This document shows positions 34,013 through 48,382 of a stretch of 64,000 nt of DNA, in pieces. The stretch covers positions 103,525,291 through 103,589,290 of the forward strand of contig OY740773.1 in the NCBI GenBank assembly GCA_963513935.1, written 5' to 3'. The position numbers were made by a program, and so were the translations under genes. Every line of letters begins with the position of its first letter. The stretch's first letter is position 1. The notes beneath the pieces are model-generated. The model had not been told where the DNA came from, made no database searches, and saw only the letters and a program-made list of their open reading frames with translations. The DNA is from Aphrophora alni (taxonomy: Eukaryota > Arthropoda > Insecta > Hemiptera > Aphrophoridae).

Positions 34013-36189
34013 GAACTGGAGTACTTCCATCATTTATTATAAACCAGTAATGTAAGGCAGTTTCTTTTAGCACTATAACTGTCAGCTCATCTGAAATAAA
34101 TGATATTTTACTACATGAGTTGCATGACTGAATCAGTTTGTATAAGGCTATTAAATTACTGACAATCAAATCTGTAAAACTGATTTTAATAATAATTTCA
34201 ATGTACATGAGTAAAGAAACAGTATTTCATCTGTATAACATTCCATCCACATCTACAAAAATGTAAATAGTATTAAATAAACTTACTTCACATTGAACTA
34301 GAGTAAACAGCTAATTCGTAACATTCTATATAGACAGCTGTGTCTGAATTCAATCAATAGGCCTCTTTCGTTGACACTTTTAGAGTTGTTCTTGACAACT
34401 TCTAATGTTATATTTTATTTGATAGATTATACATATTTATATAAATAATATTACTTGTTTGACAGCTGGACGACCTTAGACAATACAGTTACTGCCTCTC
34501 AGGAATATGTGTCAATAAAACAACATATATATGCAATGTGTTTAAGAAATGAATGTAGGCCAAACAACCTAACCTAACTTATCTAAGTTATGTATGACTT
34601 TACAGAGCGTACATATTTATGTTTAGTGTTCATAATTGTAAAATCTATTTATAAAAATTGTGACTAGCTAGGAACTTTAAATTGAAGTTATATAATAGCA
34701 CTAAATGGCGGCAACTGTATCATGTAGGCAGTCCAGCAAATTAGAAATGATATAAAATTTACACATTTAGAATTATAGTGTATCAAAGAAAATGAATGAT
34801 GCAATAATATTGCACTAACTTTCTCATACATATACACAAAAACAAAAATGTTTGTCAATATTTCCCAAAATAATGTTCTTATTCTAATTATTACTGATTT
34901 TTAATCCATGTTTTTGGGTGATAAGCTGGTAAGGTTAGGGTTTCGTTATCAACTTTTAGAAAACTTATAATTAAATAGAAGCGAACATGGTGTAATTTAC
35001 TTTGGCTGCTGTAGCTTGGACTTGGTAATATAGGTTTAAACACAGTTATTGGCATTAGATTTTCCCCTGTATTATGCCGTTCCTTTATCTTCATTAGTCA
35101 AAAAATAAAGATGATAAGCGGCAAAACCCCGCTTAACATATTTTCTAAGAGATTTATGTATTTTAATAGAATTTAAGCCTATTTATGTCGTAAAGTCTTT
35201 CTGAGCTTAAATAATATTTCATCAAAATACGTTTTTATGGGAACAAGTATTGCCAAATATTCCTAGACCATAATTTCCTTTTACTTGTGATTTTTCACAC
35301 TGGATTAGGTTAGGTTAGAAAATCTTCACATTTCATTAAAATTCGGTGGAGCCTTTTACATCCATGAACGATTTTTTATTGCTATATCCTAAACCAGCAT
35401 TTTTGGGGACATAATCAATCAATATCTTTTGTTTGGGTTTTTATAGGTTACATTCTAGCAAAATTCGTTTTTTATTATTTTATGACAGTTCTCTCAAATT
35501 CTTAACTATAGAAAAATTGAAAAAAAAAGTCTCGAAATATATCCAAAATATGCCCACATACCAAATTTGTCCATTCGTTTGGGATTCAGAGACTAGAAAT
35601 CATTTAAAAAACATTACTTTAGGAATATGAACCTCAAAATTGATTTTTGATATATCATAACTTTCTAAGTACTACACATGTGAGAAAGTTAGGATGTTTA
35701 AACCTAAAATACAAAAATATAATACCATAAAGTAATTATGAACTGAAAATAGTATGATTGTTTTATCATCCATGCAATTATTAGTTTTTAATATATACAA
35801 ACATAAGTTCAATGACCAAGATTAGATTTATAAAACATGTTAACACTTACAAAATTATGTTATTTTTTAAAGAAACAAAACTAAAACAATTTAAAAAAAA
35901 AAATCTTGTCTCTAAAAACATTTCAAAATTCAATTCAGACACAGTGCTGAGAAAGGAGCTTTAAACATCAAGAAAGTGTTTGAAGTAATAAAAATAAAAT
36001 GTTTTCTAATAAATGATCATTTTTACATTACCTCCAATTTTATAAAATTAAATAAATATTATATACAAACTAAGAGATAAACAAATTTTGATAAATACTT
36101 GAAATAAAAAGTGATTATATACATATTTAATTTGATTCACAATGGCTCTTGGCATTTTTTCCCGTACTAATTTAAAAAAACAACATTAA
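34013..36189. other. AT-rich DNA, no gene seen
   Basis: No coding signal. A dispersed repeat of the kind also seen at 50690-50930 covers about 35400-35700 (CCAAATTTG.. then TCATAACTTTCT). ORFs here show no domain. Confidence 0.45.
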
Positions 36190-36838
36190 TACAGTAAAAA
36201 CTCTAAAATCCGGATCTCGGGGTGACTATTTTTATTTAGTTAAAGTGGTTTTAAACGTGAACAAAACGTAGCAAATTTACGGTTTTAGCGCTAAAACACG
36301 TTGCGCTTACGATAAATTGTAGCTTTACCACAGTATTCTAAAAATTAACTATGGTTTTTCAAATTACTGTAATATATAGACGTTACGTTTTAACTGTACT
36401 ATTATGTAATTTGCCATAGTTTGCCGGTACGGTAACCGGTAACAAAAGTACCAAAACAACAAAAGGTAGGTTAATTAAATAAATATTACAATAGCTATGT
36501 TTAAAATTCTATTTATTTTAAGCTGAATGAGGCTCAGCATAAAGTACACAAACAACAATTAATTAGGTCTACAGTGTTAACTAAAAATATCAAACGAAAA
36601 ATGAAGATTAGAAAATAAAACAGTACAATAAATACGTACAGGATTGTACACGTGAAATTTTGATGAACGTACTATAAATGTTAGTTTTCATTACAGTACA
36701 GTAATTTGTACTCAGATCAGTTTTTATTAAAAAAAGATGTAATGGTAGCTTTTTATTATTTTTTATACAATGGCATACGACGGCCGGATATCAGAGTTTC
36801 CGGATATCAGAGATCCGGATCAGAGAGTGTTTACTGTA
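36190..36838. mobile_element. CAGTA-type MITE (Tigger/pogo-like), TA-flanked
   Basis: The element runs 36192-36836 (645 bp) with TA on both sides. The left end is CAGTAAAAACTCTAAAATCC; the right end inverted is CAGTAAACACTCTCTGATCC; both continue GGATCTC. The right end adds extra copies of TCCGGATATCAGAG. TA target sites and CAGT(A/G) ends are typical of pogo/Tigger elements. No transposase is present. Confidence 0.8.
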
Positions 36839-37922
36839 TAATTAAATAAATGGTGCGAAACACTGACAAAACTTTTTCACATCCTTATCTCCAAAACCAA
36901 AATAGTGGCCACTATTTCACTTAAATCTGAATGAAATTGAGGGGCCCCTCCTCAACCACGATGTGACTGTTAAACAATCACAAACCAACTTAGACCTAAA
37001 TTTATTAGAATCCAGGACTTTTCTACCTGACTCTCTGTATTCCACGAAATGACTTATACACCAATCAGAAGATTCACCAAGGTGATTATCGCAAATAAAA
37101 ATCCTTAGCACAATAGTCTGTTGTAGGTCTAGGCTAAATTAGATGGCTTTTCATTGGATAATGTGTCTCAGTAAGTATATCGAGTTCCCAATGACTAGGA
37201 TTCGCTACTAATTGTAGTTCCATATTTTCTCTTAAGATGCTGGGTCAAAACAAAACTTTTTCCCCCATGTTCCACCTCTTGCGCTCAATGTTCTATATTA
37301 TCAATTAAAAAAATTTTTTTTTGTTATCAAAGTAAATCTTGTTATCACTAACTTATCAACAAATATTTCTCACATATATTAATTTAATCCAAATAAAAAC
37401 TTCAAATCAATTAAAGCCAGCCAAGAGGATATATAAACTTATTTACATTCTTAAAATTTAAATTACAAGTACCACAGGCATAAACACTTGTTTTTCACTT
37501 TAACTAATTCTACTTCTAGGCTCAAGTTTCTAACTAAGCGCGCTAACAAACATATCTAACCAAAAATTATCACATCATTATTTTATTTTAACAGTGTGTA
37601 AAACATAATGTAACAAATTATAGTACACTCCTTAATGCTATAATACTTTGTGTATATATCAGTAAAATTATCTTCAAAAAATTATTTATTTTACAAAAAT
37701 TCTTTCAGAAACTGTGCAAAATATGTTGTGTTGTTTGCATATTCACAGTTATCAATCGAATTATTTCATATTGATATTTTTGACTGTTTGATGTTATCAA
37801 GAATTGTTTGATTTAGCTAAATCTAAAAAGGCAAAATTTGTTATTTGGCGTAAATTTAAAAGATAAAAGCTTAGTTATAGTTTCACATAAAATTTATATC
37901 TTCGTTAATAAAAAAAAAAAGA

Positions 37923-37954
<32 letters not shown>

Positions 37955-39155
37955 AAAAAGTGTAGCAGATGACTTTTCAAATAATGTAATGTATTAATAT
38001 TCGAACTTACCATCTTAAAATTTATTATGATTACAATAAAAATCACAAAATAAATAAAAATGTTAATAAATGATGTAAATAGATTACAAAAAACAGTTTT
38101 TTCAACTCAAAGGACCCCCAAACGGATAAATCCACAAAAACTTAATATTTCAACCCATCACATAACTTTCTCTACACTATGTACAACGTGGAAAAGTAAA
38201 AATTGTGGTTTATTTTAGATTTTTGGGAGTACCGATAAAATCAATTGCAAATTCAAGCTCGAAACTAAAAAGACATAATTATGAGTTTCATAAAAAATAG
38301 ATGATAAAATTTTTTTAATAAATCTTGGATTTCTATTATTTTACCCTTACCAATTAAATTTTTTTTAAAACAAGTTTTCATCCATGATCATATATATTAT
38401 ATTTACACAAAAATCAATTGAAACTTTATAAAGTAATTGCAAAAGAAATATATGATTCAACTTCAAACGATTTCAGACAATTTTTTTCGTTTCATTTTTG
38501 TAGACCTAATTAATATAGCTTTATATTTTAATATACCTGGTAGTCTGATGACTTACCAGTATCATCTACTTCTTCAACATAAATATCCGTTGTTATATTA
38601 ATCAGTAAAGTTACACATAAAAACAAAACATAACCTACAATACACTTTTTTTAATATTTTGGACACATAATGGAATTTGACTTTGTTTTCTTAATTCTAT
38701 TTGTACAAAAATAGTTTATCCAGTAAATTATTCAGATTAATCGTTCAGAAAATTTGTAATAAACCTTAATTTTTATATTGTTTTTATCCTTATTCATACA
38801 GTACCTTGAAGCTTTTTTTATTCACAGAATGAAAGTATTTGCGTTCATACTTAAGTGTATACAATAGTACAGAACGATGTGCATGTTTAGTGCATAGAAA
38901 ATTGTGTACAAGAACTTCAAAACTTTTACTGACAATATTACTTTTAATTTTAGGCGCATGTAAGCAACCATGTGTCTTCAATTTGCTCAACAAGCAACTG
39001 GATGATAGTAATCATTTCCAGTTGTGACTCGTGTTCAAATCTTGTACGGAATGATAAATTTTGAAGAAAGCTCCAATTTATATTTTTGAGAAAAACAGAA
39101 AATATTAATGGACGATTTTCAATTACTTCAGCTTAATGTAGTGTTTTTCTTTCTA
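36839..39155. other. AT-rich DNA with an A-rich tract, no gene seen
   Basis: An A tract interrupted only by single Gs runs at about 37910-37959. A fragment of the repeat seen at 50830 lies at 38100-38230. ORFs at 36917-37111 (-), 38790-38993 (-) and 38839-39027 (+) lack domain-like content. Confidence 0.45.
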
Positions 39156-40513
39156 TACAGTAAAAATCCATTTATCCGAATTCTGTATCTCTAAATATCC
39201 AGATCGATTTCACGAAAGAAACTATTTAATCAAAACAGATAAAAATCTGGTATAAGTCATCATGAAAAGCTGCGATGTACTCTCTGACTTATACTACAGT
39301 ATGTAGTTATTTGACACAAGTTCTCTGACGACATGACCTTCCGTCTGCTCTAGCAGCTTACAAGCAACTAAATTAAAAAAATATTGCAGAGTCAATTTAG
39401 TGAAAAACATGACTCTGAAGAAATCATTAAGACAATGGTGAAATACAATTTTGAACATACTTATGGCTTACAAGTCCTTGTGAAGCACTTACGAGGCCTC
39501 TGAGTATGAAAACAATTATCATCGTTAAAACAAAGAATTCTCTAGATATTTTCAAATAAAAGAATGTTTTCATGACAGTCCTATGCATATTTTGTTGTAA
39601 TATAGCCTACTTTCTTTTCAATGTCTTTAGAAATCGTTGCAAGTATAAATGATTTTTTATTTGTTAGTAATCTTAGGCTGACTGCACACCTAATGAATCA
39701 TTTTACTCGCTACGTTTTGTTCCAAGACAAAATATTGCATTCATTTTACACAGGATGGATCATTTTAAATTGTGACGCATTTATTACATTAAAAAAAATT
39801 CCTACTATTTTTAAAATGAGTATGATATAAATTAAATTGTGTGGAGTTTGTCTCGTTGTGAGTTTGTGTGCACATTTAAAGTGTGCATGGTGAGTGAAGT
39901 TGCATTCACTTTGTGTCAGTTCAATTATTGGATGAGAAAACTGAAAAGTTTTTGGTTCACCCAATAAATTAGAAATGGGGTATTGGTAACTTCGTTGTTT
40001 AATTTAATTACTGCAACATTTGATTGGCCCTTCATTGATACGTCATAAATTACTGGCCTACTTTCAACAAGCACCAGTAGTATTTTCACTTGCACTTGAT
40101 TTATAGCTATTTCCACAGAAAAATTCCAAACACTGGTGATTCACCGAGTGAAAACAAACTCAAAACACGATACTGTATGACAATAACATACCAGCACACA
40201 CTATGCAGTCTAGTCAAAACAGATATCCATTCTGTTACGATCAAAGTTGTAGCACATGTACAGTTGGAAATATTACATAGTATTTTGTTGTGAGACATCA
40301 GTCAGAGGGGAATCATCTTTCCGTACAACACCTTGAGTCAACGTTGCAACAAGTTTGTAGGACACTCTTTGATGTTATGATAATTGAAACGTCACAACAT
40401 TTTACCCCAGTCACTATGTCTTGAGCCAAAATGTTACAGCCGGTAATTTTAAACTCAAATATCCGGATGAGATTGATCTCCAATTAATCCAAATATAATG
40501 TAGTTTTACTGTA
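39156..40513. mobile_element. Larger CAGTA-type element (about 1.35 kb), TA-flanked
   Basis: The element is 39158-40511, with TA at 39156-39157 and 40512-40513. Both ends start CAGTAAAA. TATCC and ATATCCGGA motifs recur inside each end, as in the other two CAGTA elements. Size suggests that some transposase sequence may once have been present, but none can be recognised. The overlapping ORFs at 39621-40298 on both strands look like chance. Confidence 0.6.
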
Positions 40514-40885
40514 TAAAAAGCAGATAATAATGACAATTTATTTGTTTTCTACAAATTATAGTTTGTATGTTCCTACCTATTATATCAATTTCATCGTAGT
40601 ATTGTGCACTCTTAAAACTTGTTTGAGCTGGTAGTAAATTAAATTTTACAATTCATTAATCATATTACATCTAATGAACAATATATTCAATTGAAAATTC
40701 TATATAAACTAAAATAATTATAGCAAGACGAATGCTTTGGAAACTGATGATTCTATCGTAATGGAATTTACATTCTACATCTGTACATAAATTATTTACG
40801 TCAATAATTATGAGGCTGTAAAGTGAATATTAAAAAAGATATAAAATAATAAGTGAAGTTCAATAATTAAATATAAATATAGAAA

Positions 40886-41280
40886 ATAAAAACAGTACTT
40901 ACGTATTAACGCCACCGCCGCAGCAGAAGTTTCTAATGCGCATGCGCCAATATTTGCTTACTTTGCGATATAATTATATATCACGACAGGTTTGGCCAGG
41001 TATATATATATATATATAAACACCTGGCCAAACCTTTCGTAAGTTTATTGAAGTTAATAATTTGAAATTAGATCATGGATAAACATGAGCTTTAAAAGTG
41101 AAGTGCCGCCAATCTACGCCTAAAATTTTTGCGACAAATCATAAAAAATGAAAGTATATGAATCTCAAAGCTGAAAAAAATGGAATTCTGCTTCCCTTAA
41201 ACCAGTTTGCTCTTTATTGGCGCATGCGCATTAGCGCAACTTCTGCTGCGGTGGCGTTAATACGTAAGTACCATAAAAAC
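40886..41280. mobile_element. Second 8-bp-TSD MITE, about 65-bp inverted ends
   Basis: The element is 40894-41272 (379 bp) between direct repeats ATAAAAAC (40886-40893 and 41273-41280). The ends share GTACTTACGTATTAACGCC, then CAGCAGAAGTT and TAATGCGCATGCGCCAATA, with two 3-bp indels. The centre is a hairpin: AGGTTTGGCCAGG, a TA run, then CCTGGCCAAACCT (about 40987-41036). The same motif is in the centre of the MITE at 1932-2308. An 8-bp duplication suggests hAT-type transposition; the superfamily is inferred. Confidence 0.88.
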
Positions 41281-42304
41281 TTATTGGTTTAAAACAGAAA
41301 TACATTTTTAGTTGTCTATATGTCACAACTTACAATAGATATTATGTTACATTTATGATGTATTACAAATAAATATGGTGCGTATTTATGGTTACAACAA
41401 CCACACATTGATGGATATAATAACTGTTATATATGTGGTTAACTTAAAAGAACTTTAAACATTCAGTGTTAATCTACAATACCTTCTACTTTGGTATACA
41501 AATTATTATGTGATATTCCTTTTGTTAATTAAACAGATACACTATTATTTCAGAATATAGGCCTACAAATTAATAACGACGCATCTGTCAAATAAGAATG
41601 TAATGGATTATTTTGATCTATTGTACGTCTTGGTAATGGTCATTTTACATTTACAGCATGCGTAACGTTGTATTATGTTTAAAAATATCGTATGTTATTG
41701 TTTTAAATGAAGAATAGAAGTATATACAGTGTCCCTGATATCTGCTAGTGAACAAAACATCAGTGATATTTGTAAAATGTGGGAGCTGCATTTATCTACA
41801 TTTAGAATTTAGGCATAGATTATGTTTGTTTTTTTTGAGGTTATAATTTTTTGTGACTTGCAATGTTTCTGAAAATTCTGTTTTTTAACTTATGGTAAAC
41901 AAACATTCCAAATTAATGAAAAATAGAAGCATTGAAACTTTATGGATCCGATATGAATTTCTAAAGGCTTTAGAGCATGCGTAACATTATATATGCTATA
42001 TTGATTTCGAGAAATTATTGCAAAAATAATAATGTAACTGTGTTCAGAGTTTGCCAATATAAGAGAAGAAATAATGAAAATATTGTTTAAATCAAATAAA
42101 TTTCATTCCAGATGAAAGGAAAGTTCTTTAAAAAATTTTTTTTTTTTTTTAATGGAAAAAGTACTAACACGAAAGAAACTATAGGCTTGCCATCTGTAAG
42201 CTTGCTGTTGTCAATGTAAGACAAATACGGAAAACAGTTTATATTTCAAACAGTTTATATTTTATATTAACAGTTTAGGCAACACGACCTCACTTATAGT
42301 TAGT
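41281..42304. other. AT-rich DNA, no gene seen
   Basis: No coding or repeat structure recognised beyond homopolymer runs. Confidence 0.45.
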
Positions 42305-42520
42305 ATGGATGTGCCAATCTTTAGATACCCTAGTTTGATCTACACCTTTAATCAAGTTTTCTTGGATTAGATTCATATCTATCATTTTTCTAATCAGATC
42401 TCTTTCTCTTGTTCTCTTCCTACCCTGGTACATTAGAGTGTTTCGAGGGCTAAGGATCTCTATTTTATCGTATTTTTACCTCCTCCTTTTTCTTAAAGAT
42501 GATGATAACAACAAAGTTTA
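42305..42520 (-). repeat. Dispersed family S copy, inverted
   Basis: GATCTACACCTTTAATCAAG, CTAATCAGATCTCTTTCTC, CTACCCTGGTACATTAGAG, GTGTTTCGAGGGCTAAGG and AAGATGATGATAACAAC. A nearly full-length copy. Confidence 0.75.
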
Positions 42521-45500
42521 ATAGGTATAAAACAACAACAATAAACAATATACAAGGCAACAGTGTACATAGAGTTTTGCAATTTAATAACATTAAACGA
42601 AGAACAGGTGAGAATGGAACCATATTTGACACTAAATGCTCCGAGACAACTGGCAGTAGGCTAGGTCAAGCCTATAATTGTAAGTCAAACTTTAAAAAAT
42701 GTTGGTTACAAGTTAGATTAATAAATCAGTATAGTAAAAACATATTTAACAAATTTATAGAGTACAATTTACAATAAAAAAAAATGCTACTTTACAGAAA
42801 TAAAAATAACTTTTAGCGGCTATTCTTCAAAACTTACAGATACACAAATTATAAATATAAATGTATGAAGTATGGCTGAAATTAAACAATATAAATGATT
42901 ACAATTTTTAAAAAAAGATGACATCATACATATACGCATATACAAATGATGATATAAATAGCTATTTTACTTCATGTGTGCCCTCCTTGTAAAACTATGA
43001 CAATGCAATCAACAAATTTAGGCTTCCAAAAGTGAAAAGCCTCTCAGACTACAGATATGCACAAATATTTCAATAAATTTTCATTCACTGACATAAATTT
43101 TGAAAATCATTAACATAACATTTTAAAACTAATGCTGGAATATATTTTTACCTACAAAATGTCTTCAATACAGGCCTACTACCAGATTTCTATCTTAATT
43201 TAAATCTCAATTATAGTCAACAATACAACTTGAAAATTCTTAGCACCATAAATACAATCATTAGACACTTCGTTTTTCTACAACTATATTATCCATTCTT
43301 TTTCAAAAATAAAACACTCACATATGCCTTTTTGAATTTTAGAGAAATGACATGTGCACACGGAAACATTTGAACGAGCAGAAAACACAGATTAGAAAAA
43401 CACTCAACATCTGAATTTCTACTTTGCGTGAAAGGCAACACGTGTGTTGATAATATCAGCACATGCGAGAATACATATATGCACAGCCAATATAATCGTT
43501 ATACGCATGAAGCAACACTGCGATTTAGGATTTGTTGAGAATGAGATTAGGCCGGTTATGCTTGGCTTGTAATTGGGTAAAATATGTGATGATACATTTT
43601 AAATTCAACAAACTATCTTAAATTGAGAAAGAGTATTTAAAATATATTAAAAATAACAAGAACATTTTCATTTGATTTATTTAAGCTTCGATTTTTCTTC
43701 TTCTCGTGTTTGTTTTAAATTCTGTGCTAATTTTTATAAAAAACAAGGGTGCTTTTCTGACTGGATTTTTTAACTTATTTTAGTTATGAATTGACTCAGT
43801 TTATTATAAAATAGGGTTGTTTTAAATAGGCTATAATTCTGCTATGTCAAATTCAAATCACATTTATTGTAGTTAAACGGTTTATTGAAATTTGAAAAAA
43901 ATATGAAAATTTCGAGGTTATAATAAAGGCATTTGCTGCAATATATTAATGTCTGTATTTTTCACATGGAAACTGAAATTTCAAGAACTTTTAATTGTGT
44001 GGTCCATTTTGTGAATTGAATTTTATTATGTAGTCCAATTTGTCGACAGAATTTTGAATAAATTAAAAGTTTTTCGACAATGTGCCATATTGAAGCAGCC
44101 TACATATTTTACAAGTAGAAAATCTAATTTTTAGAATTGTACAGGAGAATTTGAACATGCTTGAACTTGTGTTTCAACAAATTTTTATTAAGATGAAATT
44201 TTAAAATTTTTACCTTTTAATTTCACTCGGTGACATGGAAATTACATGTCCTCTTACACAAAGAAACATAAACTGACCGTGTTATATGTAGGAGATAACT
44301 TTATATGGCTGTAGACCCAATTTACAAACAACTTGGAACGTTTTACTATGTATATATTAATCTTCTAACCGCAATTTCGAATAAATAAATAGTATATATA
44401 TAAGATTCATTTTGTTTGGTATCCAAGTCACAGTTGTTAAATTAGCAATAAGTTATAAGTATATTGGTGAAAAATGACAATGTCCAATATATCAATATTT
44501 TTAAAAATCGTCACACTAAAGAAAAAAATTCAAAAACCACAGGTTACATTTTAAGCAACATTATGTTTTTCCTAATCAATCTATATTAAACTTATTCAAG
44601 GATACAAAACACTTTTCAAAATTAATTAAAATTTTTAATTTGTCTACTTTTAGTTTTAATTTATGTAAAGGTAATATAAAGTACATTGTAATATTTATAA
44701 TAACTTTTCAAATAAATACAGTTCTATGACAAATAATAAAAATTTGATATTTTATGAGGATTTTCATACAAATACAGATGTATTATCAAAATGTTTTAGT
44801 AGGTGAAGTTTATTTTTGAACCAAAATTTTTGAAAGTTATCACACTTAATGTTTTTAAAAATTAAAAATCTATCACTTTATAAAATAGTATAAAACACTT
44901 TTTGACATTATTTAAAAAATTAGTAGTTATAAAAAAAACCGCTAAAGCATAAATAATTCTTAGTAATCTTGGGCATCAGATCACACAAAGTGTTTGCTGT
45001 CAGTATCTGAAGAAACTGGGCTGTTGAAATATATTTCTATTCGTGTGTCATTTTACCAAGTTTCCGTAATATTAAAACGGTAGTTATTCATTAAATTAAA
45101 TATACCATCGGGGAAAAAAAAATGTATTTCTAATTCTAATATATCTCTACTAAATTCATTTTTAGTTATTAAATAATATTAATCAATAAAATAAATTAGA
45201 TTAAACTTAATTGTGCTGTTAAATGTTTTCTAAAGTGGCGATTATACCTAGGAAATATTGTGCAACAAGTAACATGCGTCAAGTGACGTCATGTAGCATA
45301 CTGTTGTATGCATCATTCAATAAATTATGCCAAGACATTAATTTTACAGTGAAACCTTCAACTATTTTTTGCAGTGCATTAAAAATTTTATATTATAGTT
45401 TCTTTCTTTCACCCTACGTCCAATTACTGAGTTTTTTAGTTTTTAGTTTAATTTAGAATGATGTTATTCTAATTAATTTTGTTTGCTCCCTTGAATCCCC

Positions 45501-45784
45501 TTTAAATTACATTTTTCACATAAAATTTTATATTTTAATTTTCAGTAAATTATGTTTAATTTGATATTAATGGAATTTTGCAATTTTTACACCACCCAAA
45601 CCCCTCTAATTTAAAGATGTTATGAAACTTGACCCTCCACCCTATTGTTTTAAAAGAAAGAAATTTAAAAATTCTTGACAGTTTATTGGATACATAAAAA
45701 AAACATTCACTCTCCATTCTATGAAATATATTTTCGTCTGTAAAATATTCTTATTTTGTTTCAACCTTCTATAATAAAAATAAG
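42521..45784. other. Long AT-rich stretch, no gene seen
   Basis: No conserved coding signal on either strand. The ORFs at 42499-42777 and 45223-45456 have no recognisable domain. Confidence 0.45.
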
Positions 45785-46400
45785 TTGATGGCCACCATCA
45801 TGGTATTTACCCAGCCCCAATACAAGGGATTCTCTAAATGTAAATGGAAATGTTACATTGTATTGATAGATCAAGGGGTATTGTGATAGATAGTATAAGG
45901 CAATTTTGTTTAAATATCCATATTTAAAACAGATGTTTCAAAGGTTTTATGAAATTTGTAATTATGTATATCATCACTTGCTTGACGTCGGCTAGGTCCA
46001 TTGGGCTTTGTAGTTGTGTATATATTAAACAGACTCCACTAATTTTGCTTGTAAGTATCTCGCCCTTGGCGGGGATCGAAGCTGTACATAAGAAGCCTTC
46101 ACTCACTCATGTTGGTTACACGGCACTGCCGGATCTTGTAACTATCACGTTTTCTTGATCAGGGTTTGGTACCATTATTGAAATCTGCATCTTTTTATTT
46201 AATTTAGTGTGTTACAAGCTGAATAACACATGAGATATCAACAAAAAAAGTGTTTTAAATGGCTGTCAATTTGACATTTCAAATTTGATTTTTTTGAATT
46301 TCAATATATGAGTCTTCAATATCCCCATTTAAATTTATGCGGCCACTATCGTGCTTACGTACAGATGGGAACGACGACGGTAAGTTGAAAATCAGAGAAA
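45785..46400 (+). repeat. Dispersed family R copy 1
   Basis: Shares with 51850-52500 and 55700-56400, in order: CTCTAAATGTAA, TTGATAGATCAAGGGGTA, CTTGACGTCGGCTAGGTCC, TGTGTATATATTAAACAGAC, TCGAAGCTGTACATA and TTTAGTGTGTTACAAGCTGA, then ATTTCAATA and GCGGCCACTAT. The ORFs at 45924-46106 and 45949-46158 lie inside it and are not genes. Confidence 0.75.
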
Positions 46401-48180
46401 TTTGCGATTACCAAACTCAACTTATACTATGTATACAGATAAGTAAAAATTGAAGTCTGTTATTCTTTAGATATGACCTAGTCTTCATCATAACAGTCAT
46501 CTAAGTCTGTTCGTGACACTTAAATCCCGAGTGCTTACAATAGAATGTAAATTAGAATGTACAAATTAGAATGTAGTGTTTTAAAATTTTCACTAAGTCC
46601 ACTATCCAGTTATATTTATTATATGGCTTTTGAATGTCCCACAACAATTCACTTTACCTATAGTCTTCAATTGAATACAGAACACTATCAAGACTGTGAC
46701 ATGTGTCAACAATATTTGGATTGGAAACAAGCGATAACGTGAAATATTATTCACAAGGTCGTGCTACTTGTTGTACAATATTTTGTTGGTGTAATTGTTA
46801 TTTATACTCATTTTTTTAGTACTGTTATATTTTATACTAAATAACAATTCAAAATATTTAATGTAATTAGGCTTAAGATATAAATCCTTATATCATATCA
46901 ATAATAATCATAACTATAAAACATACATTTTGCAAGAAATGAAAAAAAAACTTATTTCAAGCAATATTTGGTACTTTGCCCAATATTCCTTCAGTTGTAA
47001 ATGTATCAGAAAAACATGTGTACATAAGAAATTGACCCCTCAATAAGGTTTGTCGAGCAGCGCTTGCATGATTTGTTTTGTATAGGTTAGTTCTGTGATT
47101 ACTTATGTTTAAAATTATTTTAACAGTTTTTTTTTTTTTAGTAAATTCAAAGTGTTTTTAGTGGGGGAGTCTTATAAGGGCTCATGTTATAAATGAAGTA
47201 TAAATATTTGAACGAACAGTTGGAAGTGGTTAATAAAATACTTCCAAAAAATACTGCAGCAGAGATCATTCCTTACTAAAATCTCCCGTGTTGAGAGGTT
47301 AAATAATAGGTTACCCATTAATGTCATTTTGAATTTAACAGTCACATTTACATGTGTTACTTATTAACAGCTGTCATGTGACAATAATGCAATTTAATTT
47401 CAAACAACACAGAGTGAAAATTAAATGATACAACCACCTATAAATTGTTATTTCGCGGAGGCAGTTCATGTTTTTATTTCAACAAAAAAATTATATTAGT
47501 GATTGTTTTACACTTTATATGAAAAATCGGTTGTTCACACTTTACGTATAATGCCAAAAAGTCCATTTAATAGAAATTGGCAATATTAGTATCTCCATCC
47601 TCTAAAAATGTTGGTCATATAAGTTTAGGATTTCCCTAGGAATACCAAGTTTAGGAATATTCCTAATGCAGCATTTCAAGTTTGAAAAAAAAAAAAATTC
47701 TCAACCTGTTATGCTAGTGAGTGAACGAGTAAATCATACTTTTTAGTTTTATATTAGATAACGTACATAATATAATATAAAATATTTTACATGATATTTA
47801 TATTTTTATAGCTGTACCAATTTTGGGAATATAAAAGGAAAAGCACCAAATATATTCTTCTATTTAAAATTTTAAATTTTTTATAGAATATTCCGAACAA
47901 TAACATGTGTTTAAAATACATTAAACATTCTTAACTTAAGAGGATTCTTAAAAATGACAACCTTTACATGCTTAAAAAAAGGTTAATTTCTAAACTTAAA
48001 TACGTTAAATGTAATTAATAAATACATTAGCACTACAATAAATAATAAATTAAACAAAACTAGTTCACAAAATAAACTGGCATCCAGCAGAATAAAATCA
48101 TCCGTGACTAGAAAGTACTGAGTACATGTGATTAAAAATTTGAATTATTTTCATTATGGTTTATAAATTTTACACTTTCC
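46401..48180. other. AT-rich DNA downstream of PKI, no gene seen
   Basis: Nothing recognised. It lies just beyond the 3' end of the PKI gene, which is read leftward. Confidence 0.45.
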
Positions 48181-48195
48181 AACCTCAAACGCTGT

Positions 48196-48201
48196 TTTAT
48201 T
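48196..48201 (-). terminator. Candidate polyadenylation signal of PKI
   Basis: AATAAA on the minus strand, about 65 nt after the PKI stop codon. Confidence 0.5.
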
Positions 48202-48266
48202 TGCTTCTAATTGCCATCAGAGTTGATCAACAGCCTTGACAATATAACTGTCTTTGTGTAGTTGCC

Positions 48267-48382
48267 TCAACTGTTCTTTTCACTTTTGCTTGTTGATGTT
48301 GATGGTTTATCTGTACTCGATGATTGCACATTTTGAGATCCACTGGAGCATCCGCCTTTCTCATCTTCTTGCAATACTGTGT
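48267..48382 (-). CDS. PKI: PKI, last coding exon (residues 58-95)
   Basis: This exon encodes the C-terminal 38 residues (D58 split across the junction, then TVLQEDEKGG and a Ser/Thr-rich tail ending KSEKNS). The acceptor is a pyrimidine-rich TTTTATTTTTCTAG ending at 48383. The exon begins with two bases that complete the codon left open by the exon at 57290, so the frame is kept. The stop is TGA at 48269-48267. An acidic, Ser/Thr-rich tail is usual in PKI proteins. It lies about 8.9 kb from the first coding exon, with LINE debris starting about 190 bp upstream in the intron. Confidence 0.82.

Noticed and set aside
37910..37959. Poly(A) tail of a processed pseudogene or SINE
   Set aside because: No cDNA-like or family S sequence lies directly upstream on either strand and no target duplication was found.
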